64,000 nt of DNA from Sphingobium sp. OAS761 (GCF_024168485.1 NZ_JALJVY010000003.1:124001-188000), one strand, 5' to 3'. Positions 16,781-25,284 are shown, counted from the first letter of the stretch. Numbers and translations are program-made. Notes: generated by a model from the sequence alone, not told the origin.

Positions 16781-17533
16781 ATGACCACCATTTCCATCGT
16801 TACCGGCGGCAGCCGTGGCCTCGGCCGCAACACCGCCATCAGCATCGCCCGCCACGGCGGCGACGTGATCTTCACCTACCGCAGCGGGGCCGAGCAGGCT
16901 CAGGCCGTCGTCGCGGAGATCGAAGCACTCGACCGCAGAGCGGTCGCGCTGCAGCTCGATGTCGGTGACATCGCTGCCCTGAAGCCGTTCGCCGACCGAG
17001 TTCGCACGACGCTCCAGTCCTGGGGTCGAGAGAGCTTCGATCATCTGGTCAACAATGCCGGCCATGGCGAGATGGCGAGCTTCGCCGAGACCAGCGAGGC
17101 GCAGTTCGACCAGCTGTTCAACGTCCACGTGAAGGGCGTGTTCTTCCTCACTCAGGCGCTGCTGCCGCTGATTGCCGATGGCGGCCGCATCGTGAACTTC
17201 TCGTCGGGTTTGACCCGGGTCTCCTATCCCGGCTTCTCGGCCTATTCGGCCGCGAAGGGCGCGATCGAGATCCTCACGCTCTACATGGCCAAGGAACTCG
17301 GCAGCCGCAGCATCACCGCGAATGCGATCGCACCGGGCGCAATCGAGACCGACTTCCTCGGCGGCGCGGTGCGCGACACGCCGGAATATAACGAGGCCTT
17401 CGCCAACATGATTGCGCTCGGGCGGGTCGGTGTCCCCGACGACATCGGGCCGGCCATCGCCAGCCTGCTTGGCCCTGACAATCGCTGGATCACGGCCCAG
17501 CGGATCGAAGTGTCCGGCGGCCAGAACATCTGA
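16781..17533 (+). CDS. SDR family oxidoreductase (FabG-like)
   Basis: 250 aa. Cofactor motif TGGSRGLG, 'LVNNAGHG', Ser in 'NFSSG', YSAAK active site and 'ITANAIAPGAIETDF'. This is a classical SDR of the 3-oxoacyl-ACP-reductase type, but such proteins reduce many carbonyls and biosynthetic FabG is not implied. AAAGGA lies before ATG 16781. It is 55 bp after the membrane-protein gene and 58 bp before the DJ-1/PfpI gene. Confidence 0.9.
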   Translation: MTTISIVTGGSRGLGRNTAISIARHGGDVIFTYRSGAEQAQAVVAEIEALDRRAVALQLDVGDIAALKPFADRVRTTLQSWGRESFDHLVNNAGHGEMASFAETSEAQFDQLFNVHVKGVFFLTQALLPLIADGGRIVNFSSGLTRVSYPGFSAYSAAKGAIEILTLYMAKELGSRSITANAIAPGAIETDFLGGAVRDTPEYNEAFANMIALGRVGVPDDIGPAIASLLGPDNRWITAQRIEVSGGQNI

Positions 17534-17591
17534 CCCTCAACCCTAATCTCATCAACCGGTCGTCTTCCCGACGACAAGCAGGAGACATATC

Positions 17592-18287
17592 ATGACCAAT
17601 ATCCTGATCGTTCTTTCGGCTGCGGACAAATGGACCCGTGCCGATGGCTCCATCTATGAATCCGGCGTCTGGGCGCAGGAGTTCGTCGATCTCGACGAAG
17701 CCTTTGTGCGGGCCGGCTTCAAGGTCGATCTCGCCAGCCCCGGCGGCATCGTGCCGACGATGGACAAGCGCAGCCTCGACCCCGGCACGGTCGGCGAGAA
17801 GGTTGCAGACCGCATGCGGGCCTATCTCGACAAAAATGCCGAGCGCGTCGAAAAGCCGCTCATCCTCGCCGACATCAGGACCGCCGACTATGACGCTATC
17901 GTGGTCCCCGGCGGACACGGCCCGGTCGAGGATCTCTACAGGGATCCCGACATGGGCCGCGTGCTGATCGAGGCGGACAAGACCGGCAAGGTCATCGCTG
18001 CGGTCTGCCATGGCCCGGCGGCGCTACTGGCGGCACGGGACGAGAACGGCCGCTGGCCATTCGCCGGCCGCAAGATGACCGCGCTCAGCGACGAAGAGGA
18101 GATCGAGTTCGGGACAGCGGAGAATGCGCCCTGGCTGCTGGCCGACACCCTGCGCAAGCAGGGCGCCGTGTTCGAGCAGGGGCCGAACTGGCACGCGCAC
18201 GTCGTCAAGGACGGTAATCTGCTCACCGGCCAGAACCCGCAGTCGTCGGCTCCCTTGGCAGAGGTCGTCATCGCAGCGCTTCGGTAG
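17592..18287 (+). CDS. DJ-1/PfpI family protein (type 1 glutamine amidotransferase-like)
   Basis: 231 aa. The nucleophile elbow is 'VIAAVCHGPAALL' with the catalytic Cys, and the conserved acid lies in 'LASPGG' and 'VVPGGHGPVEDL'. The N-terminal insert around residues 55-80 and the length fit the Hsp31/HchA-like branch, which removes methylglyoxal and repairs glycated molecules. It is last in the LysR-associated operon and followed by a strong hairpin. Protection against reactive carbonyls fits the many carbonyl reductases around it. Confidence 0.85.
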   Translation: MTNILIVLSAADKWTRADGSIYESGVWAQEFVDLDEAFVRAGFKVDLASPGGIVPTMDKRSLDPGTVGEKVADRMRAYLDKNAERVEKPLILADIRTADYDAIVVPGGHGPVEDLYRDPDMGRVLIEADKTGKVIAAVCHGPAALLAARDENGRWPFAGRKMTALSDEEEIEFGTAENAPWLLADTLRKQGAVFEQGPNWHAHVVKDGNLLTGQNPQSSAPLAEVVIAALR

Positions 18288-18306
18288 TGGACCGAACGAA
18301 ACTGTA

Positions 18307-18338
18307 TCGGGCAGCCGGCGACAGCGCCGGCTGCCCGA
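18307..18338 (+). terminator. Strong 14-bp hairpin after the DJ-1/PfpI gene
   Basis: The arms 18307-18320 and 18325-18338 (TCGGGCAGCCGGCG and its complement) pair perfectly with the tetraloop ACAG. It begins 20 bp after the stop codon. No T-run follows, so it may act as an mRNA 3' stabiliser or a Rho-assisted end. Confidence 0.65.
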
Positions 18339-18573
18339 TCGACACCCACGGATGGCGACCTGATTGAACTCGATGAACAAGCGGCAGCTTCTGGCGGGCA
18401 TGGCGTCGAACCCGCCTCCAATCTGACCAGTCCGTGCTGTCGGTCCCCAGAGGGGTATGCGCAGACCCCAGCGGGTCACTGATCCCAAGCACCCGGATGA
18501 GACAGACTGGCGGACAATCCTGAGGCACGCTTCCGCGTTGCCGGGAGAACTCGTCAGTCCCTGGAGATCATCC

Positions 18574-19326
18574 ATGTCCTCTTCCATCCGCATGCACGCA
18601 AAGCCCTTTGCCGCTGCCCTGCTCGCCGTTGGCTCCCTCGGCCTCACCCTGACCGTACCGGCAACACCAGCCCATGCGCAGTTCGGCGGCGTGGTGTTCG
18701 ACCCCAGCAACTATGCGCAGAACATCCTGACCGCCGCGCGTACACTGCAGACCGTCAACCAGCAGATCCAGCAGCTCCAGAACGAAGCGCAGATGCTGGT
18801 CAACATGGGCAAGAACTTGGAGACCATCGACTTTCCGCAGCTCGATGCGCTCAAGCAGAAGCTCGCCGAGATCGACCGGCTGATGGGCCGCGCGCAGGCC
18901 ATCGACTTCCGCGTCGACCAGCTCGACGACAAGTTCCAGAAGCTCTTCCCGGAGGACTTCTCATCCGCGCTGCGCACCGACGCGCGCGTGCGCGATGCAA
19001 GGTCGCGCCTCGACGCCAGCATGGGCGCGTTCCGCCAGACGATGACCGTGCAGGCGCAGGTCGTCGAGAATATCCAGGCGGACACCCAGGCGCTGGCGGA
19101 CATCGTCGCACGCAGTCAGGGCGCAGAGGGATCGCTCCAGGCCCAGCAGGCGACCAACCAGCTGCTCGCGCTCACCGCCAAGCAGCAGTTCCAGCTTCAG
19201 CACTTGATGGCGGCGCAATTCCGCAGCGAAGCCGTCGAGCGGGCGCGCCGCGCCACCCAGGCGGTAGAAGCCCGTGCCGCCACCAAGAAGTTCCTCGGTT
19301 CCGGATCGGCCTACACGCCCCGATAG
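18574..19326 (+). CDS. trbJ: Conjugal transfer protein TrbJ (VirB5-like)
   Basis: 250 aa from ATG 18574, with GGAG nine bases upstream. A signal peptide ('AAALLAVGSLGLTLTVPATPAHA') is followed by 'FDPSNYAQNILTAARTLQTVNQQIQQLQNEAQML', the hallmark of P-type TrbJ, and long coiled-coil segments. TrbJ is a periplasmic or pilus-tip component of the mating channel. It is the first gene of the preserved trb block; trbB, C, D and E, which normally precede it, are absent. The 286 bp upstream contain no recognisable TrbE remnant. Confidence 0.9.
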   Translation: MSSSIRMHAKPFAAALLAVGSLGLTLTVPATPAHAQFGGVVFDPSNYAQNILTAARTLQTVNQQIQQLQNEAQMLVNMGKNLETIDFPQLDALKQKLAEIDRLMGRAQAIDFRVDQLDDKFQKLFPEDFSSALRTDARVRDARSRLDASMGAFRQTMTVQAQVVENIQADTQALADIVARSQGAEGSLQAQQATNQLLALTAKQQFQLQHLMAAQFRSEAVERARRATQAVEARAATKKFLGSGSAYTPR

Positions 19327-19465
19327 CCCCCTCGGGCCGACAGGCCCGATCCGGACCTGCGATCGGCGGCGTTCCCTCCGCCGCCAGTCGCCGTCGCGGG
19401 GCGCGGTTCCGCTCCCCAGCCGCGTCCCGCGACATCTCTCAACACCAACCAGGAAGTGTAGCGCT

Positions 19466-20776
19466 TTGAACGACCTCAATGTCATCGACCGCTTCCTGCA
19501 GGCGTTCATCACCTACATCGACAGCGGGTTCGGGTTGCTCGGGCCGGACGTTGGGTTCCTCACCGCGACGCTGATTGGTATCGACATCACGCTTGCCGGC
19601 CTGTTCTGGGCGATGGGCGGCGAGGACAATGTCATCGGCCGGTTCCTCAAGAAGATCCTCTATATCGGCGCATTCGCGTTCATCCTGAACAGCTTCTCGA
19701 CGCTCGCCGACATCATCTTCCGCTCGTTCGCGCAGGCCGGCCTGACTGCCGGGGGCGGAGTGCTCACGGCCGACGACCTGCTCAAGCCCGGGCGACTTGC
19801 CGGGACCGGCTTCTCGGCCGCGTGGCCGCTGCTCGGACAGGCCAGCGAGATGGTCGGGTTCACGACCTTCTTCGACAATTTCCTGACCATCATGGTGCTG
19901 CTGTTTGCCTGGGCGCTGGTGATCGTCGCCTTCTTCATCCTCGCCGTGCAGATGTTCGTCTGCATCCTCGAATTCAAGCTGACCAGCCTCGCGGGCTTCA
20001 TCCTCGTGCCGTTCGCGCTGTGGAACCGGACCAGCTTCCTCGCCGAGCGCGTGCTCGGCAATGTCGTGAGCTCGGGCATCAAGGTCATGGTGCTGGCCGT
20101 CATCGTCGGCATCGGGTCCAATTTCTTCACCGAGTTCACCGAGGCGCTCCAGGGCCAGGAGCCCGACATTGGCCAGGCCATGAGCCTCGTGCTCGCCAGC
20201 TTGTCGCTGTTCGGCATCGGGATCTTTGGCCCATCGATCGCCTCCGGCCTGGTCGCCGGCGCGCCGCAGCTCGGTGCCGGTGCCGCCCTCGGCACGGCCG
20301 TTGGCGCGGCCGGTGTCACGATGCTCGCCGGGGGTGCTGCCGTTGGTGGCGCCCGCGCGCTCGGCGGTGCGGCGCTCGGCGCGGTTCGCTCGGGCACCGC
20401 GATGGGGTCGGCCGCATCGACCGCCTACCAGCTCGGCCGCGAGACAGCCGCCACGCCATCCGTGGGGACCGGGCTCGGCGGCGTGGCGCGCGCCGCCGGT
20501 AACGCTGCCAAGTCCCGCGCCAGCGGCGCGCTCGGGCTGGGCAAGGCTACAGCAGGCGGACGTCAGGCGGCCTGGAACGCTCTCAACCAGAACTCTCCGT
20601 CGCCGTCGCAGGGCGGACCGGGCAGCGGCGGGGAGACGGGAACGCCGACCTGGGCTCGCGCGATGCGCGACCAGCAGACCAATCGGCATCGCCGTCAGCT
20701 CGCCATCCACACGCTCCAGCAGGGCGACCGCGGCGGCGCGTCCGCCACTCCCGACATCAAGGAAAGGAACGACTAA
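19466..20776 (+). CDS. trbL: P-type conjugative transfer protein TrbL (VirB6-like)
   Basis: 436 aa from TTG 19466, after an AGGAAG site; the in-frame region upstream is Pro/Arg-rich and not TrbL-like. It has about six membrane segments between residues 20 and 270, including 'FLTIMVLLFAWALVIVAFFILAVQMFV' region, then a Gly/Ala-rich hydrophobic stretch and a polar, low-complexity tail. TrbL forms the inner-membrane channel of the transfer apparatus. It lies between trbJ and trbF in canonical order. Confidence 0.9.
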   Translation: MNDLNVIDRFLQAFITYIDSGFGLLGPDVGFLTATLIGIDITLAGLFWAMGGEDNVIGRFLKKILYIGAFAFILNSFSTLADIIFRSFAQAGLTAGGGVLTADDLLKPGRLAGTGFSAAWPLLGQASEMVGFTTFFDNFLTIMVLLFAWALVIVAFFILAVQMFVCILEFKLTSLAGFILVPFALWNRTSFLAERVLGNVVSSGIKVMVLAVIVGIGSNFFTEFTEALQGQEPDIGQAMSLVLASLSLFGIGIFGPSIASGLVAGAPQLGAGAALGTAVGAAGVTMLAGGAAVGGARALGGAALGAVRSGTAMGSAASTAYQLGRETAATPSVGTGLGGVARAAGNAAKSRASGALGLGKATAGGRQAAWNALNQNSPSPSQGGPGSGGETGTPTWARAMRDQQTNRHRRQLAIHTLQQGDRGGASATPDIKERND

Positions 20777-20779
20777 GCC

Positions 20780-21601
20780 ATGTTCTTCAAGCGAAGTGCG
20801 CAGCGCTACGGGCGCACGCCACCGCCCGAGACGCCGTACCAGCGCGCGGGCCAGCTCTGGGACGAGCGCATCGGCTCGGCGCGGGTGCAGGCGCGCAACT
20901 GGCGGCTGATGGCGTTCGGATGCCTTGCCCTGACGGCGGGCACGTCGGCGGGTCTCGCTTGGCAGTCTCTGCAAAGCCGCGTCACGCCCTATGTGGTAGA
21001 GGTCGACCGGCTCGGCGAGGCCCGCTCGGTGCAGGCCGCCGATGTCGACTACCGGCCAACCGATCCGCAGGTCGCCTGGCACCTGTCGCATTTCATCACC
21101 AATGTCCGCTCGGTGTCGCTCGACCCGGTGCTGATGCGCCGCGACTGGCTCGAGGCCTATGACTTCGCCACCAAGCGGGGCGCCCAGTTCCTCGGCGAAT
21201 ATGCCCGCTCGGCCGCGCCGTTCGCCAACGTCGGCGAGCGGACCGTGTCGGTTCAGGTCACCAGCGTCGTGCGGGCATCGGACAAGTCGTTCCAAGTGAA
21301 GTGGACCGAGACTGCCTTCGAGCGCGGCTCGCAATCCGGCACCAGCCGCTGGACCGCGATCCTGACTACCGTCACCCGCCCGCCGGCATCGGCCGACGTC
21401 CTTCGCAAGAACCCGCTCGGCATCTACGTCGACGCGATCGACTGGAGCCGCGAACTGGACGGCGAGGCACCCGAGCGCCCTGCGCCGACCGCGTTACCCG
21501 CGGACCTACCCTCGACTGTCGCACGCTCGATCCCCGCTGGCTCGCCGCTCGATCCCGCGTCCGACGACCCGGCCATCAACACCCAGGAGACGCAACCATG
21601 A
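20780..21601 (+). CDS. trbF: Conjugal transfer protein TrbF (VirB8-like)
   Basis: 273 aa. A cytoplasmic N-terminus ('PETPYQRAGQLWDERIGSARVQARNW') is followed by one membrane span at about residues 42-60 and a periplasmic VirB8-like domain ('PYVVEVDRLGEARSV', 'NVRSVSLDPVLMRRDWLEAYDF'). VirB8-type proteins nucleate assembly of the secretion channel. It starts three bases after trbL and overlaps trbG by four bases. Confidence 0.92.
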   Translation: MFFKRSAQRYGRTPPPETPYQRAGQLWDERIGSARVQARNWRLMAFGCLALTAGTSAGLAWQSLQSRVTPYVVEVDRLGEARSVQAADVDYRPTDPQVAWHLSHFITNVRSVSLDPVLMRRDWLEAYDFATKRGAQFLGEYARSAAPFANVGERTVSVQVTSVVRASDKSFQVKWTETAFERGSQSGTSRWTAILTTVTRPPASADVLRKNPLGIYVDAIDWSRELDGEAPERPAPTALPADLPSTVARSIPAGSPLDPASDDPAINTQETQP

Positions 21602-22437
21602 AATCGGCCATCTTTCCAGCGCTCGCCGGAATTCTCGCCGCCACGCCGGCACTCGCCCAGCCCGAAACAAAGGCGGGATCGATCCGTCATGTCGCGACCG
21701 CAAACCGCGCGGCGACGTTCCGGCCGGCGCCGTCCGGGTTCATCGGCGGTGCGCAGGTCTATCCTTGGAGCGAGGGCACGATCTATATCGCCTACACGGC
21801 GCCCGGACTGGTGACCGACATCGTCCTCCAGCCCGGTGAATCGCTGATCGCGGTGGCGAGCGGCGATACCGCGCGCTGGGTGATCGGCGACACCACCAGC
21901 GGCTCCGGCGAGACGAAGCAAACGCATTTGCTCGTGAAGCCCTTCTCGGGCGGTCTCGTCACCAACCTCGTCGTGACGACAGACCGTCGCACCTATCATG
22001 TCCGGCTGGTCAGCACGTCGGCGACCGCGCTGTCGTCGATGCGCTGGACCTATCCGCAGGATGAATTGCTGGCGCTCCGCCGGAAGACCGAAGCCGAGCG
22101 AGCCGCCGCGCCTGTCGCGACGGGACTGTCGGTCGAGACGCTTCACTTCGACTACGCGATCAGCGGCGACAAGCCCGGATGGCGTCCGTTGCGCGCATTC
22201 GACGACGGCCAGCGGACCTATGTCGAGTTCCCCGCATCGTTGGCGAATAGCGAGGCGCCGCCACTGTTTATCGCCGACCGCGAGGGCAAGGCTGAGCTGG
22301 TCAACTACCGGCTGAGCGGCCGCTTCTACATCGTCGACCGGATTTTCGACGCCGCGGAGCTTCGTCTCGGCCTTAAGAAGCAGCAGATTGTTCGCATCGA
22401 CCGCATAGCGCCATCGGCCAAGCGGAGGGGCGCATGA
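21598..22437 (+). CDS. trbG: Conjugal transfer protein TrbG (VirB9-like)
   Basis: 279 aa. A signal peptide ending at 'ATPALAQ' precedes the two-lobed VirB9 fold ('VYPWSEGTIYIAYTAPGLVTDIVLQPGE', 'TNLVVTTDRRTYHVRL', 'GRFYIVDRIFDAAELRLG'). VirB9 proteins form the periplasmic/outer-membrane core ring with VirB10. Both ends overlap neighbours by four bases (ATGA), indicating translational coupling. Confidence 0.93.
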   Translation: MKSAIFPALAGILAATPALAQPETKAGSIRHVATANRAATFRPAPSGFIGGAQVYPWSEGTIYIAYTAPGLVTDIVLQPGESLIAVASGDTARWVIGDTTSGSGETKQTHLLVKPFSGGLVTNLVVTTDRRTYHVRLVSTSATALSSMRWTYPQDELLALRRKTEAERAAAPVATGLSVETLHFDYAISGDKPGWRPLRAFDDGQRTYVEFPASLANSEAPPLFIADREGKAELVNYRLSGRFYIVDRIFDAAELRLGLKKQQIVRIDRIAPSAKRRGA

Positions 22438-23639
22438 CCGAGGCAACTGCACCCGCTTCAGCCGCATCGGGCTTGCCGCCCCAGTCCCCGCAGCCAAAGC
22501 TCGATCCAGAGACTTTGGCCATCCGCTCACGCCCGGCGCGTGCGATCCGCTTTCGCAAGGGCGCGATCATCGGCGTCGCGGCACTCGGATCGGCGAGCCT
22601 GATGGGGATCGCCTGGATGGCGCTCAAGCCGCAGGTGTTCAGGCAGGTGGCCCAGGACAGCGAACTATCGCAGCCATTGTCGAAGCCTGCGTCCGACGCG
22701 CTCTCCGGATTGCCGGCGAGTTACGGCGACGCGCCGAAGCTCGGGCCGCCGCTTCCCGGCGACCTCGGTCGGCCGATCCTGCGGGCGCAGCAGCGGGCGG
22801 GAGCCGAGGTCGCGCCATCGCCGATCGATACCGCGGAGGCTGCTCGGCAGCAGCGCCTCGCCGAGCTCAAGGCCGCGCGCGAGTCCGGCCTGATGGCGCA
22901 GGTCGCGACCGGCAGAGGCGTCGCCGCACCCTCGATGGCAGACGCGACCGCTGCGTTGACCGCTCCGCAACCTGTCGCGCCTTCCTTGGCGGGGACGCGA
23001 AAGGAGCAATTCGCATCCGGGCGCAACACCGAAGACGATCTCAATTCCGGCGGGCTGGTGGCGCCCGTGTCGCCCAACAGTCTCCTTGCCGGCAGCGTCA
23101 TCGCGGCGAGCCTCATCACCGGGCTCAATTCCGACCTGCCGGGCATGGTCACCGCGCAGGTGACGCAGAATGTGTTCGACACGGTGACGGGCAACATCCT
23201 GCTCGTGCCACAGGGCGCTCGCCTCATCGGCAAATATGATAGCGTGGTGGCGTTCGGCCAGCGGCGGGCGCTGGTCATCTGGCAACGACTGATCCTGCCG
23301 GACGGCAGCTCGGTCCGCCTCGACAACATGCCGGCGACCGACGCTGCGGGCTATGGCGGGCTGGCGGACAATGTCGATTTCCACACATGGACGCTGCTCA
23401 AGGGCGTAGCCATTGCGACGATGCTGGGCGTCGGCTCGGAGCTCACCATCAGCGGCGAGAACGATCTCGTCCAGGCAATCCGGCAATCCGCCCAGTCGAA
23501 CACGGCCCGCGCCGGCGACCGGATCACGCAGCGCAATCTCGACATCCAGCCGACGATCACGATCCGCCCCGGTGCGCCGGTCCGGGTGTTGGTGACCCGT
23601 GACCTCGTCCTCGCGCCCTGGCGCGGAAAGGCAGGCTGA
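22434..23639 (+). CDS. trbI: Conjugal transfer protein TrbI (VirB10-like)
   Basis: 401 aa. A cytoplasmic head is followed by one membrane span at about residues 41-62, a Pro/Ala-rich periplasmic linker and a C-terminal VirB10 domain ('AGSVIAASLITGLNSDLPGMVTAQVTQNVFDT', 'LLVPQGARLIGKYDS', 'PGAPVRVLVTRDL'). It spans both membranes and transmits energy through the channel. It overlaps trbG and is followed directly by the DUF2274 gene. No truncation is evident. Confidence 0.94.
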   Translation: MTEATAPASAASGLPPQSPQPKLDPETLAIRSRPARAIRFRKGAIIGVAALGSASLMGIAWMALKPQVFRQVAQDSELSQPLSKPASDALSGLPASYGDAPKLGPPLPGDLGRPILRAQQRAGAEVAPSPIDTAEAARQQRLAELKAARESGLMAQVATGRGVAAPSMADATAALTAPQPVAPSLAGTRKEQFASGRNTEDDLNSGGLVAPVSPNSLLAGSVIAASLITGLNSDLPGMVTAQVTQNVFDTVTGNILLVPQGARLIGKYDSVVAFGQRRALVIWQRLILPDGSSVRLDNMPATDAAGYGGLADNVDFHTWTLLKGVAIATMLGVGSELTISGENDLVQAIRQSAQSNTARAGDRITQRNLDIQPTITIRPGAPVRVLVTRDLVLAPWRGKAG

Positions 23640-23640
23640 C

Positions 23641-23871
23641 ATGGTCGACCTGAAACTGGGCAAGCTGCCGGATCGAACGCCGGTGAAGCTGTCCGTGACG
23701 ATCACGCCGGACCTGCAGGCTGGCTTGCAAGCCTATGCCGTACTCTATGCCGAGACCTACGGCGTGGAGGAGCCGGTTGCTGAATTGATCCCGGCGATGC
23801 TGTCGACCTTCCTCGAAAGCGATCGCGGCTTCGCGCGGTCGCGCGAGGCATCGGCCCGGAGGGCGAAATGA
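23641..23871 (+). CDS. DUF2274 protein
   Basis: 76 aa from ATG 23641. 'KLGKLPDRTPVKLSVTITPDLQAGLQAYAVLYAETYG' and 'ELIPAMLSTFLESDRGF' match the small DUF2274 family, whose genes regularly follow trbI in proteobacterial integrative elements. The fold looks like a short ribbon-helix-helix-type or helical regulator, but no function is established. It overlaps the next gene by four bases. Confidence 0.85.
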   Translation: MVDLKLGKLPDRTPVKLSVTITPDLQAGLQAYAVLYAETYGVEEPVAELIPAMLSTFLESDRGFARSREASARRAK

Positions 23872-24083
23872 TCGAGCGCCCCTGGGAGAAGAAGATCGAA
23901 CCGCTGACGGTACGGATATCGACGGCGGTGCGGATCACCGGGCTGAGCCGCTCACGGATCTACGAGCTCATCCAGTCCGGCGATCTCGAAACGACCAAGG
24001 TCGGGCGAGCCACCCTGGTGCAGTATCGCAGCCTGAAGCTGCTGACGGACAATGCCGGTCCCGTCACTGAGGGACCGGCCTGA
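23868..24083 (+). CDS. Helix-turn-helix (excisionase-like) protein
   Basis: 71 aa. 'LTVRISTAVRITGLSRSRIYELIQSGDLETTKVGRATLVQYRSLKLL' is a MerR/excisionase-type winged HTH. Such proteins next to trb modules may act as a recombination directionality factor for the integrase at 26952-28178 or as a local repressor. The 3' end lies inside a perfect hairpin (24054-24079). It is translationally coupled to the DUF2274 gene (ATGA overlap). Confidence 0.75.
   Translation: MIERPWEKKIEPLTVRISTAVRITGLSRSRIYELIQSGDLETTKVGRATLVQYRSLKLLTDNAGPVTEGPA
24054..24079 (+). terminator. Hairpin at the end of the trb operon
   Basis: GCCGGTCCC (24054-24062) pairs perfectly with GGGACCGGC (24071-24079) over an 8-base loop, ending one base before the stop codon of the HTH gene. 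No T-run follows. It could terminate or protect the trb message. Confidence 0.5.
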
Positions 24084-24201
24084 AGCTGCCTGGGAATTTG
24101 CATCCCTAATCGTTGGTTGCGAACGATCCCGAACGGAAGCGCGCAGGCAAGGACCGCAGGTAATGCGCAGGTTTGTGCGTCGTGGCCTGTCAACTCGGCA
24201 G

Positions 24202-24254
24202 AATGACCGTTATAGTGGGCTTGGAAGGCTTTTGTGCCTGCTATAACGGTCATT
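24202..24254. repeat. Perfect 14-bp inverted repeat with 25-bp spacer
   Basis: AATGACCGTTATAG (24202-24215) and CTATAACGGTCATT (24241-24254) are exact inverted copies. The inner motif CTATAACGGTCA resembles CTATGACCGGAC in the dyad at 24367-24385, so the sites may be bound by the same protein. Its arm length and spacing resemble operator pairs described for AbiEi antitoxins. Confidence 0.7.
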
Positions 24255-24366
24255 TCCGCTGTAGTGAGCCATTGATCACCAGCTGCAGATTCGTCTGTTT
24301 CCAGTCTGGATGCCGGCGTTGCCAAACCTATGTGCGAGTGAAAATTGTTTCGGGTAGGCGGCTATT

Positions 24367-24385
24367 GGTCCGCTATGACCGGACC
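24367..24385. promoter_or_regulatory. Dyad operator copy 1 upstream of abiEi
   Basis: GGTCC (24367-24371) and GGACC (24381-24385) flank GCTATGACC. The same layout recurs 73 bp downstream over the abiEi start, so this is probably a repeated operator. Confidence 0.55.
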
Positions 24386-24439
24386 TTTTGAGCATTGTGC
24401 AAAATGCTCTCTTGATCGAATTTTACAAAAGTGCGATTT

Positions 24440-24458
24440 AGTCCGGCATGAACGGACC
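24440..24458. promoter_or_regulatory. Dyad operator copy 2 spanning the abiEi start codon
   Basis: GTCCG (24441-24445) and CGGAC (24453-24457) flank GCATGAA, so the ATG of abiEi at 24448 sits in the centre of the dyad. TTGATC at 24412 and GATTTA at 24435 could be promoter boxes giving a leaderless message. No ribosome site is visible. Confidence 0.5.
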
Positions 24459-25284
24459 AAATGAAAATCGGCTAAAGCAGGTGCTCGATCAGGTTCCACC
24501 TGGCTTCCTCGTCGATTCGCGCTGGCTGACCGCTAGCGGCGTCGCAAAGAGCTCGGCCTCGGACTATCATCGCGAAGGATGGCTCGGTCGCGTCGCCCGT
24601 GGGGTGTATCGCCGTCCCTATCCGCAGGAGCGCTCGACGGAAGTCGTCGAGTGGAAATTGGCGGTGCTCTCCGCCCAATGGATCATGGGCTATGACTTCC
24701 ACGTCGGCGGGATGACCGCCCTCAGTCTCGAAGGACATAGCCATTATCTTGGCCTCGGGCGCAGCGCGAACGTCTATCTTTACGGTGATGTGCCCATGTG
24801 GCTGTCCAAGCTTGCCCTCGATGCCCATGTCCTGCTCCGCCGGCGACAGCTGTTCGGATCGAATCCGTTTGGTATCGACGACCACGACTTCGACCCTGCC
24901 GCGAGGAATGCTCCTAGCCCATGGAACTGGCCTCTGCGGCGCTCGAGCCCGGAAAGGGCGGTGCTCGAAGCGCTGAACGAGCTCCCGGATGCGGAAAGCT
25001 TCCATAAGGTCGACATGCTCTTCCAGGGGCTCGCATCGCTTCGTCCTCGCCGCCTCGAAGACCTGCTGCAGGCGTGCAGGAGCGTGAAGGTGAAGCGGCT
25101 GTTCTTCCTGTTCGCAGACCGCCACCGCCACCGCTGGCTTGCCCATATCGACCGGGCGGGCATCGACCTGGGCAAGGGGCCACGCATGCTGGTCGAAGGC
25201 GGTCGCTATGCGGCGGCCTACCAGCTTGTCGTGCCGGAGGAATTCGCTGCCCCAGGTTCGGAAGAGGCGGCAGATGGCCCGTGA
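24448..25284 (+). CDS. Type IV antitoxin, AbiEi family
   Basis: 278 aa. The N-terminal winged HTH ('GFLVDSRWLTASGVAKSSASDYHREGWLGRVARGVYRRPY') is followed by the AbiEi body ('LSAQWIMGYDFHVGGMTALSLEGHSHYLGLG', 'SPERAVLEALNELPDAESFHKVDMLFQGL'). AbiEi represses its own operon and counteracts the AbiEii nucleotidyltransferase without stable binding. It overlaps the toxin gene by 11 bases in the usual antitoxin-first order. The start codon sits within an operator-like dyad. The pair presumably stabilises the island or blocks phage growth. Confidence 0.88.
   Translation: MNGPNENRLKQVLDQVPPGFLVDSRWLTASGVAKSSASDYHREGWLGRVARGVYRRPYPQERSTEVVEWKLAVLSAQWIMGYDFHVGGMTALSLEGHSHYLGLGRSANVYLYGDVPMWLSKLALDAHVLLRRRQLFGSNPFGIDDHDFDPAARNAPSPWNWPLRRSSPERAVLEALNELPDAESFHKVDMLFQGLASLRPRRLEDLLQACRSVKVKRLFFLFADRHRHRWLAHIDRAGIDLGKGPRMLVEGGRYAAAYQLVVPEEFAAPGSEEAADGP

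Larger units (their letters stand above)
24084..24447. other. 364-bp AT-richer regulatory region before the AbiE pair
   Basis: It is gene-free and holds a long inverted repeat (24202-24254), two related dyads (24367-24385 and 24440-24458) and GAGCATT/AATGCTC arms around 24390-24410. Base composition differs from the GC-rich flanks. This is very likely the control region for AbiEi/AbiEii. Confidence 0.7.

Noticed and set aside
18288..18573. Remnant of trbE before trbJ
   Set aside because: I could not match any reading frame to TrbE C-terminal sequence.
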